Shown: positions 1 through 5,772 of the stretch, piece after piece
How the letters are laid out: each line of letters opens with the position of its first letter
Position numbering within the stretch: the stretch's first letter is position 1
Assembly (NCBI GenBank): GCA_029884035.1
Contig: JAOUIM010000029.1
Span: 1 to 16,166, forward strand
Reading direction: 5' to 3'
Source: Aquincola sp.
GTDB lineage: Bacteria > Pseudomonadota > Gammaproteobacteria > Burkholderiales > Burkholderiaceae_C
Length of the DNA stretch: 16,166 nt
Program-made: the position numbers and the translations under genes
Notes under the pieces: generated by a model
What the model saw: the letters and a program-made list of their open reading frames with translations, nothing else
The model's database searches: none
Told to the model about the DNA's origin: nothing

Positions 1-1
1 C

Positions 2-1300
2 TATGTGCAGCACCTGTGGAGCGCCGCGTCGGCTCTGGTGTTCGCGCTGTTGGGTGTCACGTTGGTCGGTGTGGTCGGCGGCCAGTGGGCGGCGCGCCGA
101 CTGACGCTCGCTGTTCGGTCGCTTGCCGAGCTCGATCGCGGGACGGCGACCGACGAAATCGATGAAGTGCGCGCCGCTCGCCGACTGATCGACGACACGC
201 TGGCGCAACGCGAGTCCGCGGCGGCCGCGCTGCAGTTGCGCGAAGAGCAGCTGCGCCGCATCTTCGAGTCGGCCAGCGAGGCGATCATTACCACCGATGC
301 ATCGCAGACGATCGTGCTGGCCAACCCGGCGGCGGCACAGGTCTTCGGTCGGCCGGTCGAGCGGCTCGTCGGCGCTCCGCTGGACAGCCTGATCCCAGAG
401 CGCTTCCGCCGCCAGCATCATGAGGATGTCGAACGCTTCGGTCGCGACGAATCGGTCACGCGGCCGATGGGCGGGCGCTCCGATGTCGTCGGCCTGCGTG
501 CCGGCGGCCAGGAGTTCCCGATCGAAGCCGCGATCTCGCAGGTGCACGTCGACGGTCAACGTTTGTATACCGTGATCTTGCGCGACGTCACCGAGCCCCG
601 GCGCCTGCAGGCCGAGCTGAAGGCCTCGCACGCCGACCTCGAGCGCCTGGTGACCGCGCAGCAGCGCATCGAGGAGGAGGAGCGCAAGCGCATCGCTCGC
701 GAGCTGCACGACGACCTGCAGCAGGTGCTGGCGGCGATCAAGATGGACGTCGGCTCGATCGAGGCTGAACGGGCTGCCGACCCTGCGCGCCTTCAGCCGT
801 TGGTGGCACGTATCGACGACCTGGCCACCGCGGCGATCACGTCCAGCCGCCGCATCGTCAACGACCTGCGACCGCTGCTGCTCGAAGAGCTCGGCCTGGG
901 GCCTGCGCTCGAGGCGCTGTGCCGCCAGTTCAGCGAACGCACCGGCATCGCTGCGCAGGTGGACAGCGACGAGGGTTGCAGTTCGCCCGACGCGATGCCC
1001 GAGGCCATCGCGATCTGCCTGTACCGACTGGCACAGGAGTCGCTGAACAATGCCGCCAAGCATTCGTTCGCGCGCCATGTTCATTTGCGCCTCGCGTCTC
1101 CGACCCCCGGTCGCTGGGTCCTGCGCATCGCCGACGACGGCCGGGGCCTGCAGCCGGGCGACTTGCGCAAGCCGATGTCCTTCGGCCTGCGCGGCATGGC
1201 CGAGCGCGTTCGAGCGCTGGGCGGGACGCTGCGGGTGGATGGCGGGCCCGGTCGGGGGGTCGTCGTGGAGGTGGAGATCGGCGCCACAAGGGCGGCGTAA
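2..1300 (+). CDS. PAS-containing NarL-type sensor histidine kinase, 5' end outside window
   Basis: Membrane sensor kinase that should phosphorylate a partner response regulator; its signal is unknown. The frame is open to the left edge, so the N-terminus is probably missing; a GTG at position 5 is the first possible start inside the window and gives 431 aa. Counting from it, a membrane helix lies at about 8-27, a HAMP-like linker at about 28-75, a PAS domain at about 82-195 and a coiled stretch at 200-225. The HisKA_3 dimerisation/phosphoacceptor segment contains RELHDDLQQ with His235. An HATPase domain at about 335-425 shows the N box (ESLNNAAKH) and G boxes (DDGRGL, FGLRGM). The receiver gene follows 60 nt downstream on the same strand, so the two are probably a pair. 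The truncated end could hide a periplasmic sensor domain. Confidence 0.93.
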   Translation, partial: YVQHLWSAASALVFALLGVTLVGVVGGQWAARRLTLAVRSLAELDRGTATDEIDEVRAARRLIDDTLAQRESAAAALQLREEQLRRIFESASEAIITTDASQTIVLANPAAAQVFGRPVERLVGAPLDSLIPERFRRQHHEDVERFGRDESVTRPMGGRSDVVGLRAGGQEFPIEAAISQVHVDGQRLYTVILRDVTEPRRLQAELKASHADLERLVTAQQRIEEEERKRIARELHDDLQQVLAAIKMDVGSIEAERAADPARLQPLVARIDDLATAAITSSRRIVNDLRPLLLEELGLGPALEALCRQFSERTGIAAQVDSDEGCSSPDAMPEAIAICLYRLAQESLNNAAKHSFARHVHLRLASPTPGRWVLRIADDGRGLQPGDLRKPMSFGLRGMAERVRALGGTLRVDGGPGRGVVVEVEIGATRAA

Positions 1301-1360
1301 TGCGCCTGCGCGTGAGCAGGCTCATTGCGCGCGCCCCGACCTCATGCCAAGGTGGCCGCC

Positions 1361-1777
1361 ATGGAAGGCGGCGCGCTCAAGGTTCTGATCGTCGAGGACT
1401 CGCCCGAGGTGCAGTGTCGCCTGATCGAGATGCTGCAGGTCAGGACCGACGTGCAGGTGGTGGGCTGCGTCGACAATGCTGCCGAGGCGATCAACCTGGC
1501 CGATGCGCAGTGCCCGGATGTCGTCGTGCTCGACGTGGCGCTGCGCGGCACGGATCGCGGCTACACCGTGCTGCGCCATATGCGGCAGTACTGTCCGCAG
1601 TCCAAGACGATCGTGCTGTCGAACTTCGACTGGGACGAGATGCGCGAAGGTTTTCTGCGAGGTGGCGCGTGTGCGTACTTCGACAAGTCACTCGAATTCC
1701 GCAAGGCGCGCGACTGGGTCTTCGAGCAAGCCGCCTGCAAGGCGCGCGAGAACGGCCAGCCTGCGGTCCCCGCCTGA
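1361..1777 (+). CDS. Single-domain (CheY-like) response regulator
   Basis: Receiver domain of 138 aa with no output domain. The phosphorylation site residues are visible: acidic pair E12-D13, phosphoacceptor D58 in VVVLDVAL, switch Ser87 in IVLSN, and Lys109 in FDKS. I chose the ATG at 1361 because AAGGTGG lies just upstream and the first beta strand (KVLIVED) follows directly; the frame extends to 1325 but without a better start. It lies 60 nt after the kinase gene. NarL-type kinases normally partner with receivers fused to a LuxR-type HTH. A lone receiver suggests a phosphate shuttle or control by protein-protein contact, but this is inference. The last 15 or so residues after the receiver show no recognisable motif. 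Confidence 0.9.
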   Translation: MEGGALKVLIVEDSPEVQCRLIEMLQVRTDVQVVGCVDNAAEAINLADAQCPDVVVLDVALRGTDRGYTVLRHMRQYCPQSKTIVLSNFDWDEMREGFLRGGACAYFDKSLEFRKARDWVFEQAACKARENGQPAVPA

Positions 1778-1849
1778 GGCTGCGCAACATCGCTACACGC
1801 ACGGGTCGCAGAGGTAGAGGACGGGCGCGCGACGGGTCAGGAGGTGCCG

Positions 1850-2044
1850 ATGCCATGGACCGAGCAGCGTTATCCCGCCGCGATGCGCGATCTGTCCGAA
1901 GCGGTGCGCGCGAAGGCGATCGCGATTGCCAACGCGCTGCTCGAAGAAGGCATGCCTGAAGGTCGGGCGATCCGCATCGCGATCGCCAAGGCACGCGAGT
2001 GGGTCGAGCGCCATGGCACGAGACCGCGCGGGCTTCGCCTGTGA
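1850..2044 (+). CDS. Small conserved hypothetical protein, 64 aa
   Basis: A 64-aa basic, helical protein of unknown function. It has an N-terminal PWTEQRYPAAM segment followed by alternating Ala/Ile-rich helices (AKAIAIANALLEEG, RAIRIAIAKAREW). I recall similar short proteins with this RYPAAM...AIEIANALLEEG...RAIRIAIA pattern annotated as hypothetical in many proteobacteria, but I cannot search here. The ATG at 1850 is preferred over a GTG at 1844 because CAGGAGGT ends a few bases upstream of the ATG. It lies 72 nt after the receiver gene and may share its transcript. There are no membrane segments, cysteines or recognisable catalytic motifs. Confidence 0.75.
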   Translation: MPWTEQRYPAAMRDLSEAVRAKAIAIANALLEEGMPEGRAIRIAIAKAREWVERHGTRPRGLRL

Positions 2045-2101
2045 TTCCTTCGACGCGACCTGGGGCGCGGTGGCCACGGCGTTCGCCAAACCGCGCATCG
2101 G

Positions 2102-2115
2102 TTGAGCGCTCTCAA
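2102..2115 (+). promoter_or_regulatory. FNR/ANR-like box upstream of secreted protein-rubrerythrin unit
   Basis: TTGAGCGCTCTCAA matches TTGA-N6-TCAA exactly and differs from TTGAT-N4-ATCAA only at the two inner positions. Its centre (2108.5) lies 31 bp upstream of the centre of a weak -10-like hexamer CACAGT (2137-2142), which predicts a start near 2149 just before the ribosome site GAGGA (2150-2154). Binding is inferred. Confidence 0.5.
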
Positions 2116-2161
2116 TGGCGAGCGCCTCGCAGGGTGCACAGTGCGCATCGAGGACAGCGCG

Positions 2162-2644
2162 ATGGAACGTGTTCTTGATGGCTTGGGCCGGTGGGCGGTG
2201 GTCGTGTCGCTGGCCCTGGGCGCAGTCGCCGCGCCGGCGCTGCAAATGGGCAAGACGCCGCAGGGCGCGAACTTCGTCTCCGGCGGCGTCTCGCACGAGG
2301 AGTTGCGCGTGCTGCACGCCCGGCGTGACGCGTACAGCCTGTGGGTCATCACGGCCGCGTCCAGGTCCGGTTCCTACCTGGCCGACGTGCTGCTGACGAT
2401 CCGCGACAGCGAGCGGCGCGTCGTGTTCAGCCGCCGGCTGGACGGGCCGTGGCTGATGATCGACCTGCCGCTGGGCCGTTACCAGGTCGAAGCGGTGATC
2501 GAAGGCCAGGCGCAGGAGCGCACGACGTCGATCCACCCGGGCGATCACCACCAGGTCTTCTTCTACTTCGACACTGGCGACGAGGTCGGTGCCGAGCACC
2601 GGGCGCCGTTCGAAGGCAATCCCTTCAACGGCGGGAACGACTGA
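2162..2644 (+). CDS. Predicted secreted protein of unknown function, 160 aa
   Basis: Probably a periplasmic beta-rich protein. Residues 1-25 form a signal peptide: short charged start, hydrophobic core WAVVVSLALGAVAA, then a plausible Ala-X-Ala-like cleavage zone. The mature part carries short beta strands (YLADVLLTIRD, RRVVFSRRL, WLMIDLPLGRYQVEAVIEG) typical of carboxypeptidase-regulatory/Ig-like folds, ending in HHQVFFYFDTGDE. I do not recognise a named family or active site. The ATG at 2162 is preferred over an upstream in-frame TTG at 2102 because it has GAGGA eight bases upstream and starts the signal peptide cleanly; the TTG also lies inside the FNR-like box. The rubrerythrin start is 5 nt beyond its stop, so the two are probably co-transcribed. 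Confidence 0.8.
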   Translation: MERVLDGLGRWAVVVSLALGAVAAPALQMGKTPQGANFVSGGVSHEELRVLHARRDAYSLWVITAASRSGSYLADVLLTIRDSERRVVFSRRLDGPWLMIDLPLGRYQVEAVIEGQAQERTTSIHPGDHHQVFFYFDTGDEVGAEHRAPFEGNPFNGGND

Positions 2645-2649
2645 ACACG

Positions 2650-3330
2650 GTGATCCATGCCGGAGGCGGTTGCACGCGGCGCAGCTTCGCTGCGCGCGGC
2701 GTCGCAATCGTGGTCGCTTGTGGCGCCGGCCTGTCTGCCGTCGCGTCGAACCACCGTGACACCGCCGCCGCCTTGGCGCAGGCGCACGAAAAGGAGATGC
2801 GCACCTACTGGCGCTACATGGACTTCGGCCGCCAGGCGCGCAACGATGGCTATCGCGGCATCGCGTACCTGTTCACCGCGTTCGCGAGCTCCGAGCTGAT
2901 TCACGGGCAGAACTTCGGCCGCATCCTGTCGCGGCTGGGCGTCGAACTGCCGCCGCTGGCCAAGGAGCCGACGAATGCACCAGCCTCGACGCGTGACAAC
3001 CTGCTGACGGCGGTGGACAGCGAACTCGAGTCGATCGACCGCTTCTACCCGGCACTGTTCGAGCGCCTGAAGCCCGAAGCGCATGCCGACGCGATGGCCG
3101 CGGTGCGCTATGCCTGGGCCTCGGAGAAGCAGCACCGCGACATCATCCAGAAGATCCGCCGCTGGTCGCCCGACTTCTTCGAGCAGGTGGCGAGGTCGAT
3201 CGACGAGAAGACCGGCCAGTACTTCGTTTGCCAGCTCTGCGGCTCGACGACCAACGCGGTGCCGCGCGACAAGTGCCCCGTGTGCTCGATGCCGCCGCAG
3301 CACTACCGCCACATCGACGCGTCGGCCTAG
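2650..3330 (+). CDS. Rubrerythrin-family diiron protein with Tat-like signal
   Basis: Non-haem diiron protein that in this family reduces peroxide in oxygen-sensitive or microaerobic cells. Residues 9-13 (TRRSF) followed by the hydrophobic stretch GVAIVVACGAGLSAVA look like a twin-arginine signal, so the protein may work outside the cytoplasm. The ferritin-like four-helix part spans about 37-175, with likely iron ligands Glu47/Glu49, E82-x2-H85, Glu125/Glu127 and E159-x2-H162. A rubredoxin-like iron site at the C-terminus has Cys194, Cys197, Cys209 and Cys212. The GTG at 2650 is the only start that includes the whole signal; no strong ribosome site precedes it, so translational coupling to the upstream gene (5-nt gap) is likely. 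Its TAG stop (3328-3330) lies inside the left target duplication of the insertion sequence, and the gene is intact. Confidence 0.88.
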   Translation: MIHAGGGCTRRSFAARGVAIVVACGAGLSAVASNHRDTAAALAQAHEKEMRTYWRYMDFGRQARNDGYRGIAYLFTAFASSELIHGQNFGRILSRLGVELPPLAKEPTNAPASTRDNLLTAVDSELESIDRFYPALFERLKPEAHADAMAAVRYAWASEKQHRDIIQKIRRWSPDFFEQVARSIDEKTGQYFVCQLCGSTTNAVPRDKCPVCSMPPQHYRHIDASA

Positions 3331-3331
3331 G
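3326..3331. repeat. Left target-site duplication (CCTAGG) of IS481-type element
   Basis: CCTAGG at 3326-3331 is repeated at 4375-4380, directly flanking the element ends. It fits the NCTAGN target and 6-bp duplication known for IS481. It contains the rubrerythrin stop codon on + and the transposase stop codon on -. Confidence 0.9.
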
Positions 3332-4277
3332 TGTGAAGAGTCAACAGGTTCTTTCGTGAGGAACGGAGCCTGGAGATGGGAGGCAAGCAGCCGATGCCGT
3401 GATGTGGGCGGTGCCAGTTGTAGAAGTGAGTCCATAGCGGCAGGGCAAGACGGCGCTGCTCGGAACTGGCATAGGCGTGTCCATAGGCCCACTCGCGCAA
3501 GGCTGACTGGATGAAGCGCTCGGCCTTGCCGTTGGTCTGAGGCCGGTACGCCCGAGTGAACTTCTGTTTGATGTCCAGTTCGCGGCAAGCGTCGCCGAAG
3601 AGCCGGGAGTGGAACGCTGGGCCGTTGTCGGTGATGAGGCGCTGGATCGTGACGCCGAGCTTGGCGTAATGGGCAACGGCCGAGCGCAAGAAGGCCACGG
3701 CGCTCTCCTGACGCTCATCGGGATGCATGGCTGTGAAGGCGATGCGTGCGTGATCGTCCACCGCCACGAACAGGTGCTCCCAGCCCAGGCCTCGCGTGCG
3801 CTTGGTGTAGTCCCCCGTGATGCGATGACCCACGTCGCTGAAGCGACCCAGCTTCTTGATGTCAATGTGCAGCAGATCGCCAGGCGCCTCGCGCTCGTAG
3901 CGTTGTACCGGCTCGGCTGGCGCGAGCGCGCTCAGCCTGGACAGACCAGCGCGGTGCAGCACGCGGCTGACCGTTGCCTTGGACACACCGAGGTACGAGG
4001 CGATGCGTGCCTGCAAGAAGAGCTTGCGGCGCAGTTCCACGATCGTGAGCGCAACACCGGGATCAATAGCTCTGGGCGATCGATCAGGTCTGGAGGACTT
4101 GTCTTGCAGACCAAGCTCGCCATCGGCCAAGTAGCGGCCCAGCCACTTCCTGGCAGTCACAGCGCTGAGGCCGTGAGCATCCGCCGCTTCGCAGGCCGAC
4201 ATGCCGCGCGCGGTGAGGTCTTGAACAAGCTCCAGGCGGCGTTGGTACGTCAATCGGGCATTCTTATGGATGTTCAT
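3327..4277 (-). CDS. IS481-family transposase
   Basis: DDE transposase of 316 aa that cuts and joins the element ends. An N-terminal helix-turn-helix region (about 8-60, SACEAADAHGLSAVTARKWL) and a second one (about 85-115, RIASYLGVSKATVSRVL) should bind the ends. The integrase core follows with catalytic Asp139 (LLHIDIKKLG), Asp217 (LITDNGPAF) and Glu253 (NGKAERF), a 35-residue D-to-E spacing. The ATG at 4277 has GGAG eight bases upstream. The reading frame runs out through the terminal repeat, and its TAG stop (3327-3329) lies outside the element in the CCTAGG target copy; the last codon, ACC, is also partly target sequence. All catalytic residues are intact. Confidence 0.96.
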   Translation of the reverse strand: MNIHKNARLTYQRRLELVQDLTARGMSACEAADAHGLSAVTARKWLGRYLADGELGLQDKSSRPDRSPRAIDPGVALTIVELRRKLFLQARIASYLGVSKATVSRVLHRAGLSRLSALAPAEPVQRYEREAPGDLLHIDIKKLGRFSDVGHRITGDYTKRTRGLGWEHLFVAVDDHARIAFTAMHPDERQESAVAFLRSAVAHYAKLGVTIQRLITDNGPAFHSRLFGDACRELDIKQKFTRAYRPQTNGKAERFIQSALREWAYGHAYASSEQRRLALPLWTHFYNWHRPHHGIGCLPPISRLRSSRKNLLTLHT

Positions 4278-4374
4278 CCGGGGCTCCGGCTTTGGTTGAC
4301 TGGGGGTTTGGCAATTTCCAGTCTCTCAAAACCTCTCCGGGTGAACACCCGCAACAACCTATTGGAACTTCACA
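3332..4374 (-). mobile_element. Complete IS481-family insertion sequence, 1043 bp
   Basis: The element begins TGTGAAG at 3332 and ends CTTCACA at 4374. The two ends form imperfect inverted repeats of about 25 bp: from the left end TGTGAAGAGTCAACAGGTT, from the right end read inward TGTGAAGTTCCAATAGGTT, with further matches inside. Both ends are flanked by CCTAGG. Length, ends and target all match the IS481 group. The single transposase reads on the minus strand with no frameshift, so the copy may still be active. No passenger gene is present; the long plus-strand frame inside is a shadow of the transposase. Confidence 0.95.
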
Positions 4375-4380
4375 CCTAGG
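4375..4380. repeat. Right target-site duplication (CCTAGG)
   Basis: This is the second copy of the 6-bp target after the element end at 4374. It contains the TAG stop (minus strand, 4376-4378) of the helix-hairpin-helix gene. Confidence 0.9.
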
Positions 4381-5257
4381 GCTCGCCCTCGCGCCCGCGC
4401 ACCACGCGCTGTCCCGCGTGCACGCCGCGGCTGGCCGTGACCACGGTGTACTGTCGTTCGTGGTGCGATTCGTCCTCCGCGTAGATGACGACCCAGTCGT
4501 GCACGCGGTCAAGTTCGTGCGCGCGCGCGGTGTTCGAGTACAGCGCGGTGAAGGTCCAGCCGTCGCGTTGGGTGTGCAGCACGGGCAGCCAGGCCTTGCC
4601 CTCGGCGTTGAACCGGCGCGGCGCGATCGTCGGCAGCTTGCCGGCCTCGGCGCGATCGCGGTACTCGCGATCCACGTCCAGCAGCATCGCCACCGGCGGT
4701 GCGTCATCAGCCGGCGCCGCGGGATGACGGCGCCGCAGCGCGCGCGTGCGGTCGAGCATCTGCGTCAGCGCGGCGCGGATCGACGCGGCGCGCCGGCCGC
4801 CGATGCCGGCCAGGCTCTCCAGCCGCCCATCGTGCGCCGCGACCTCGAGGGCTTCCAACGTGTCCACGCCGAGCTCGTCGTGCAGCCGCAGTGCCAGCTG
4901 CGGCCCCACGCCGGGGATGGTGCGCAGCACCGCCTCGGCGCCAGCGACGCCGCGCAGGCGATCGAGCCGTCCCGAATGCCCCGTCTGCACGATCTCGGCG
5001 ATCGCCGCGGCGATGCCCGGGCCGATCGTCGGCAAGGCGTCCAGGCCGGCGAGGCCCTCGCGCGCGAACAGCTCGTGCACGTTCTCGGGCAGCACCGCCA
5101 CCGTGTCGGCAGCGCGGCGGTAGGCCGCGATGCGGTAGCTGTTGTCCTCGCCTTGCGCTTCGAGCAGTGCGGCCATCTCGCGCAGCAGGTCGGCGACCGC
5201 GGCGTTGTCGCGTGGCGCGGGGCTGACTTCGCGGGGGGCCGTGGCAGCGCTCGTCAT
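4376..5257 (-). CDS. Helix-hairpin-helix DNA-binding protein (PolX N-terminal-like), 293 aa
   Basis: Likely cytoplasmic DNA-binding protein. The first 170 residues resemble the N-terminal lyase/HhH region of family X DNA polymerases: a helical start (about 20-66, with NSYRIAAYRRAADT) and three helix-hairpin-helix motifs at LPTIGPGIAAAI (75-86), IPGVGPQLALRL (114-125) and LAGIGGRRAASI (149-160). There is no nucleotidyltransferase domain. Instead a separate C-terminal domain (about 186-293) carries RRFNAEGKAWLPVLHTQRDG, TALYSNTARAHEL and DWVVIYAEDE; I recall this module attached to HhH regions in other bacteria, with unknown function. The ATG at 5257 is preferred to an upstream TTG at 5308, though its ribosome site is weak. 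The gene converges on rubrerythrin and diverges from archease. Its stop was duplicated with the insertion-sequence target, and the protein is intact. Confidence 0.85.
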   Translation of the reverse strand: MTSAATAPREVSPAPRDNAAVADLLREMAALLEAQGEDNSYRIAAYRRAADTVAVLPENVHELFAREGLAGLDALPTIGPGIAAAIAEIVQTGHSGRLDRLRGVAGAEAVLRTIPGVGPQLALRLHDELGVDTLEALEVAAHDGRLESLAGIGGRRAASIRAALTQMLDRTRALRRRHPAAPADDAPPVAMLLDVDREYRDRAEAGKLPTIAPRRFNAEGKAWLPVLHTQRDGWTFTALYSNTARAHELDRVHDWVVIYAEDESHHERQYTVVTASRGVHAGQRVVRGREGEP

Positions 5258-5294
5258 TGCACCCGCCAGCTTTGTCCAACGCACGGGCGCGCGC

Positions 5295-5308
5295 TTGAGC
5301 AGCGTCAA
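5295..5308. promoter_or_regulatory. FNR/ANR-like box between HhH gene and archease
   Basis: TTGAGCAGCGTCAA matches TTGA-N6-TCAA exactly. Its centre (5301.5) is 30 bp from the centre of a -10-like hexamer CACAAT (5329-5334) on the + strand, which would place transcription start about at the archease ATG. On the minus strand a matching -10 for the HhH gene is much weaker. Confidence 0.5.
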
Positions 5309-5340
5309 CCCGGCCGGTGGCAGGCGGCCACAATCGGACC

Positions 5341-5763
5341 ATGTCCGACGCCCGTTGGGAGCACTTCGAACATGGCGCCGACGTCGGCGTGCGCGGCATC
5401 GCGCCGACGCTGGACGGTGCCTTCGAGCAGGCCGCGCTCGCGCTGACCGCGGTGGTCGCCGATCCCGCGACCATTCACGCGTCCGACAGCGTCGAGCTCG
5501 TGTGCGAGGCGCCCGACGACGAGTTGCTGCTGGTGGCCTGGCTCAATGCCGTCGTCTCGACGATGGCGGTGCGCCGGATGCTGTTCGCGCATTTCGAGGT
5601 GAGGCTGGACGGCGGGCGCCTGCAGGCGGTGGCCCGTGGCGAGCCGGTGGACGTGCGGCGCCACCGCCCGGCGGTCGAGGTCAAGGGCGCGACCTGCACC
5701 GCACTGCGCGTGGTCCGCACCGATGACAAGCAATGGCTCGCGCAGACGGTGGTGGATGTGTAG
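5341..5763 (+). CDS. Archease (RtcB activator)
   Basis: Small acidic cytoplasmic protein (140 aa) of the archease family, which speeds guanylylation and turnover of the RNA ligase RtcB and widens its nucleotide use. The family start WEHFEHGADVGVRGIAPTL is evident, followed by FEQAALALTAVV and a conserved LLVAWLNAVV segment; the C-terminal half contains VEVKGATCTALRV. It lies 9 nt upstream of rtcB, the classic operon partner. The ATG at 5341 is where homology begins; upstream in-frame codons lack it. No ribosome site is visible before this ATG (CAATCGGACC), while a -10-like CACAAT ends 6 nt upstream, so the mRNA may be leaderless. An FNR-like box sits at 5295-5308. Confidence 0.93.
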   Translation: MSDARWEHFEHGADVGVRGIAPTLDGAFEQAALALTAVVADPATIHASDSVELVCEAPDDELLLVAWLNAVVSTMAVRRMLFAHFEVRLDGGRLQAVARGEPVDVRRHRPAVEVKGATCTALRVVRTDDKQWLAQTVVDV

Positions 5764-5772
5764 GGCCGGGCG

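Noticed and set aside
2102..2161. Upstream TTG start giving a 180-aa secreted protein
   Set aside because: It would put 20 unconserved-looking residues before a good signal peptide; ATG 2162 has GAGGA upstream, and the TTG lies in the FNR-like box.
3609..4379. 256-codon + strand frame inside the insertion sequence, considered as a passenger gene
   Set aside because: It is fully antisense to the intact transposase and runs into the terminal repeat; the composition is that of a shadow.
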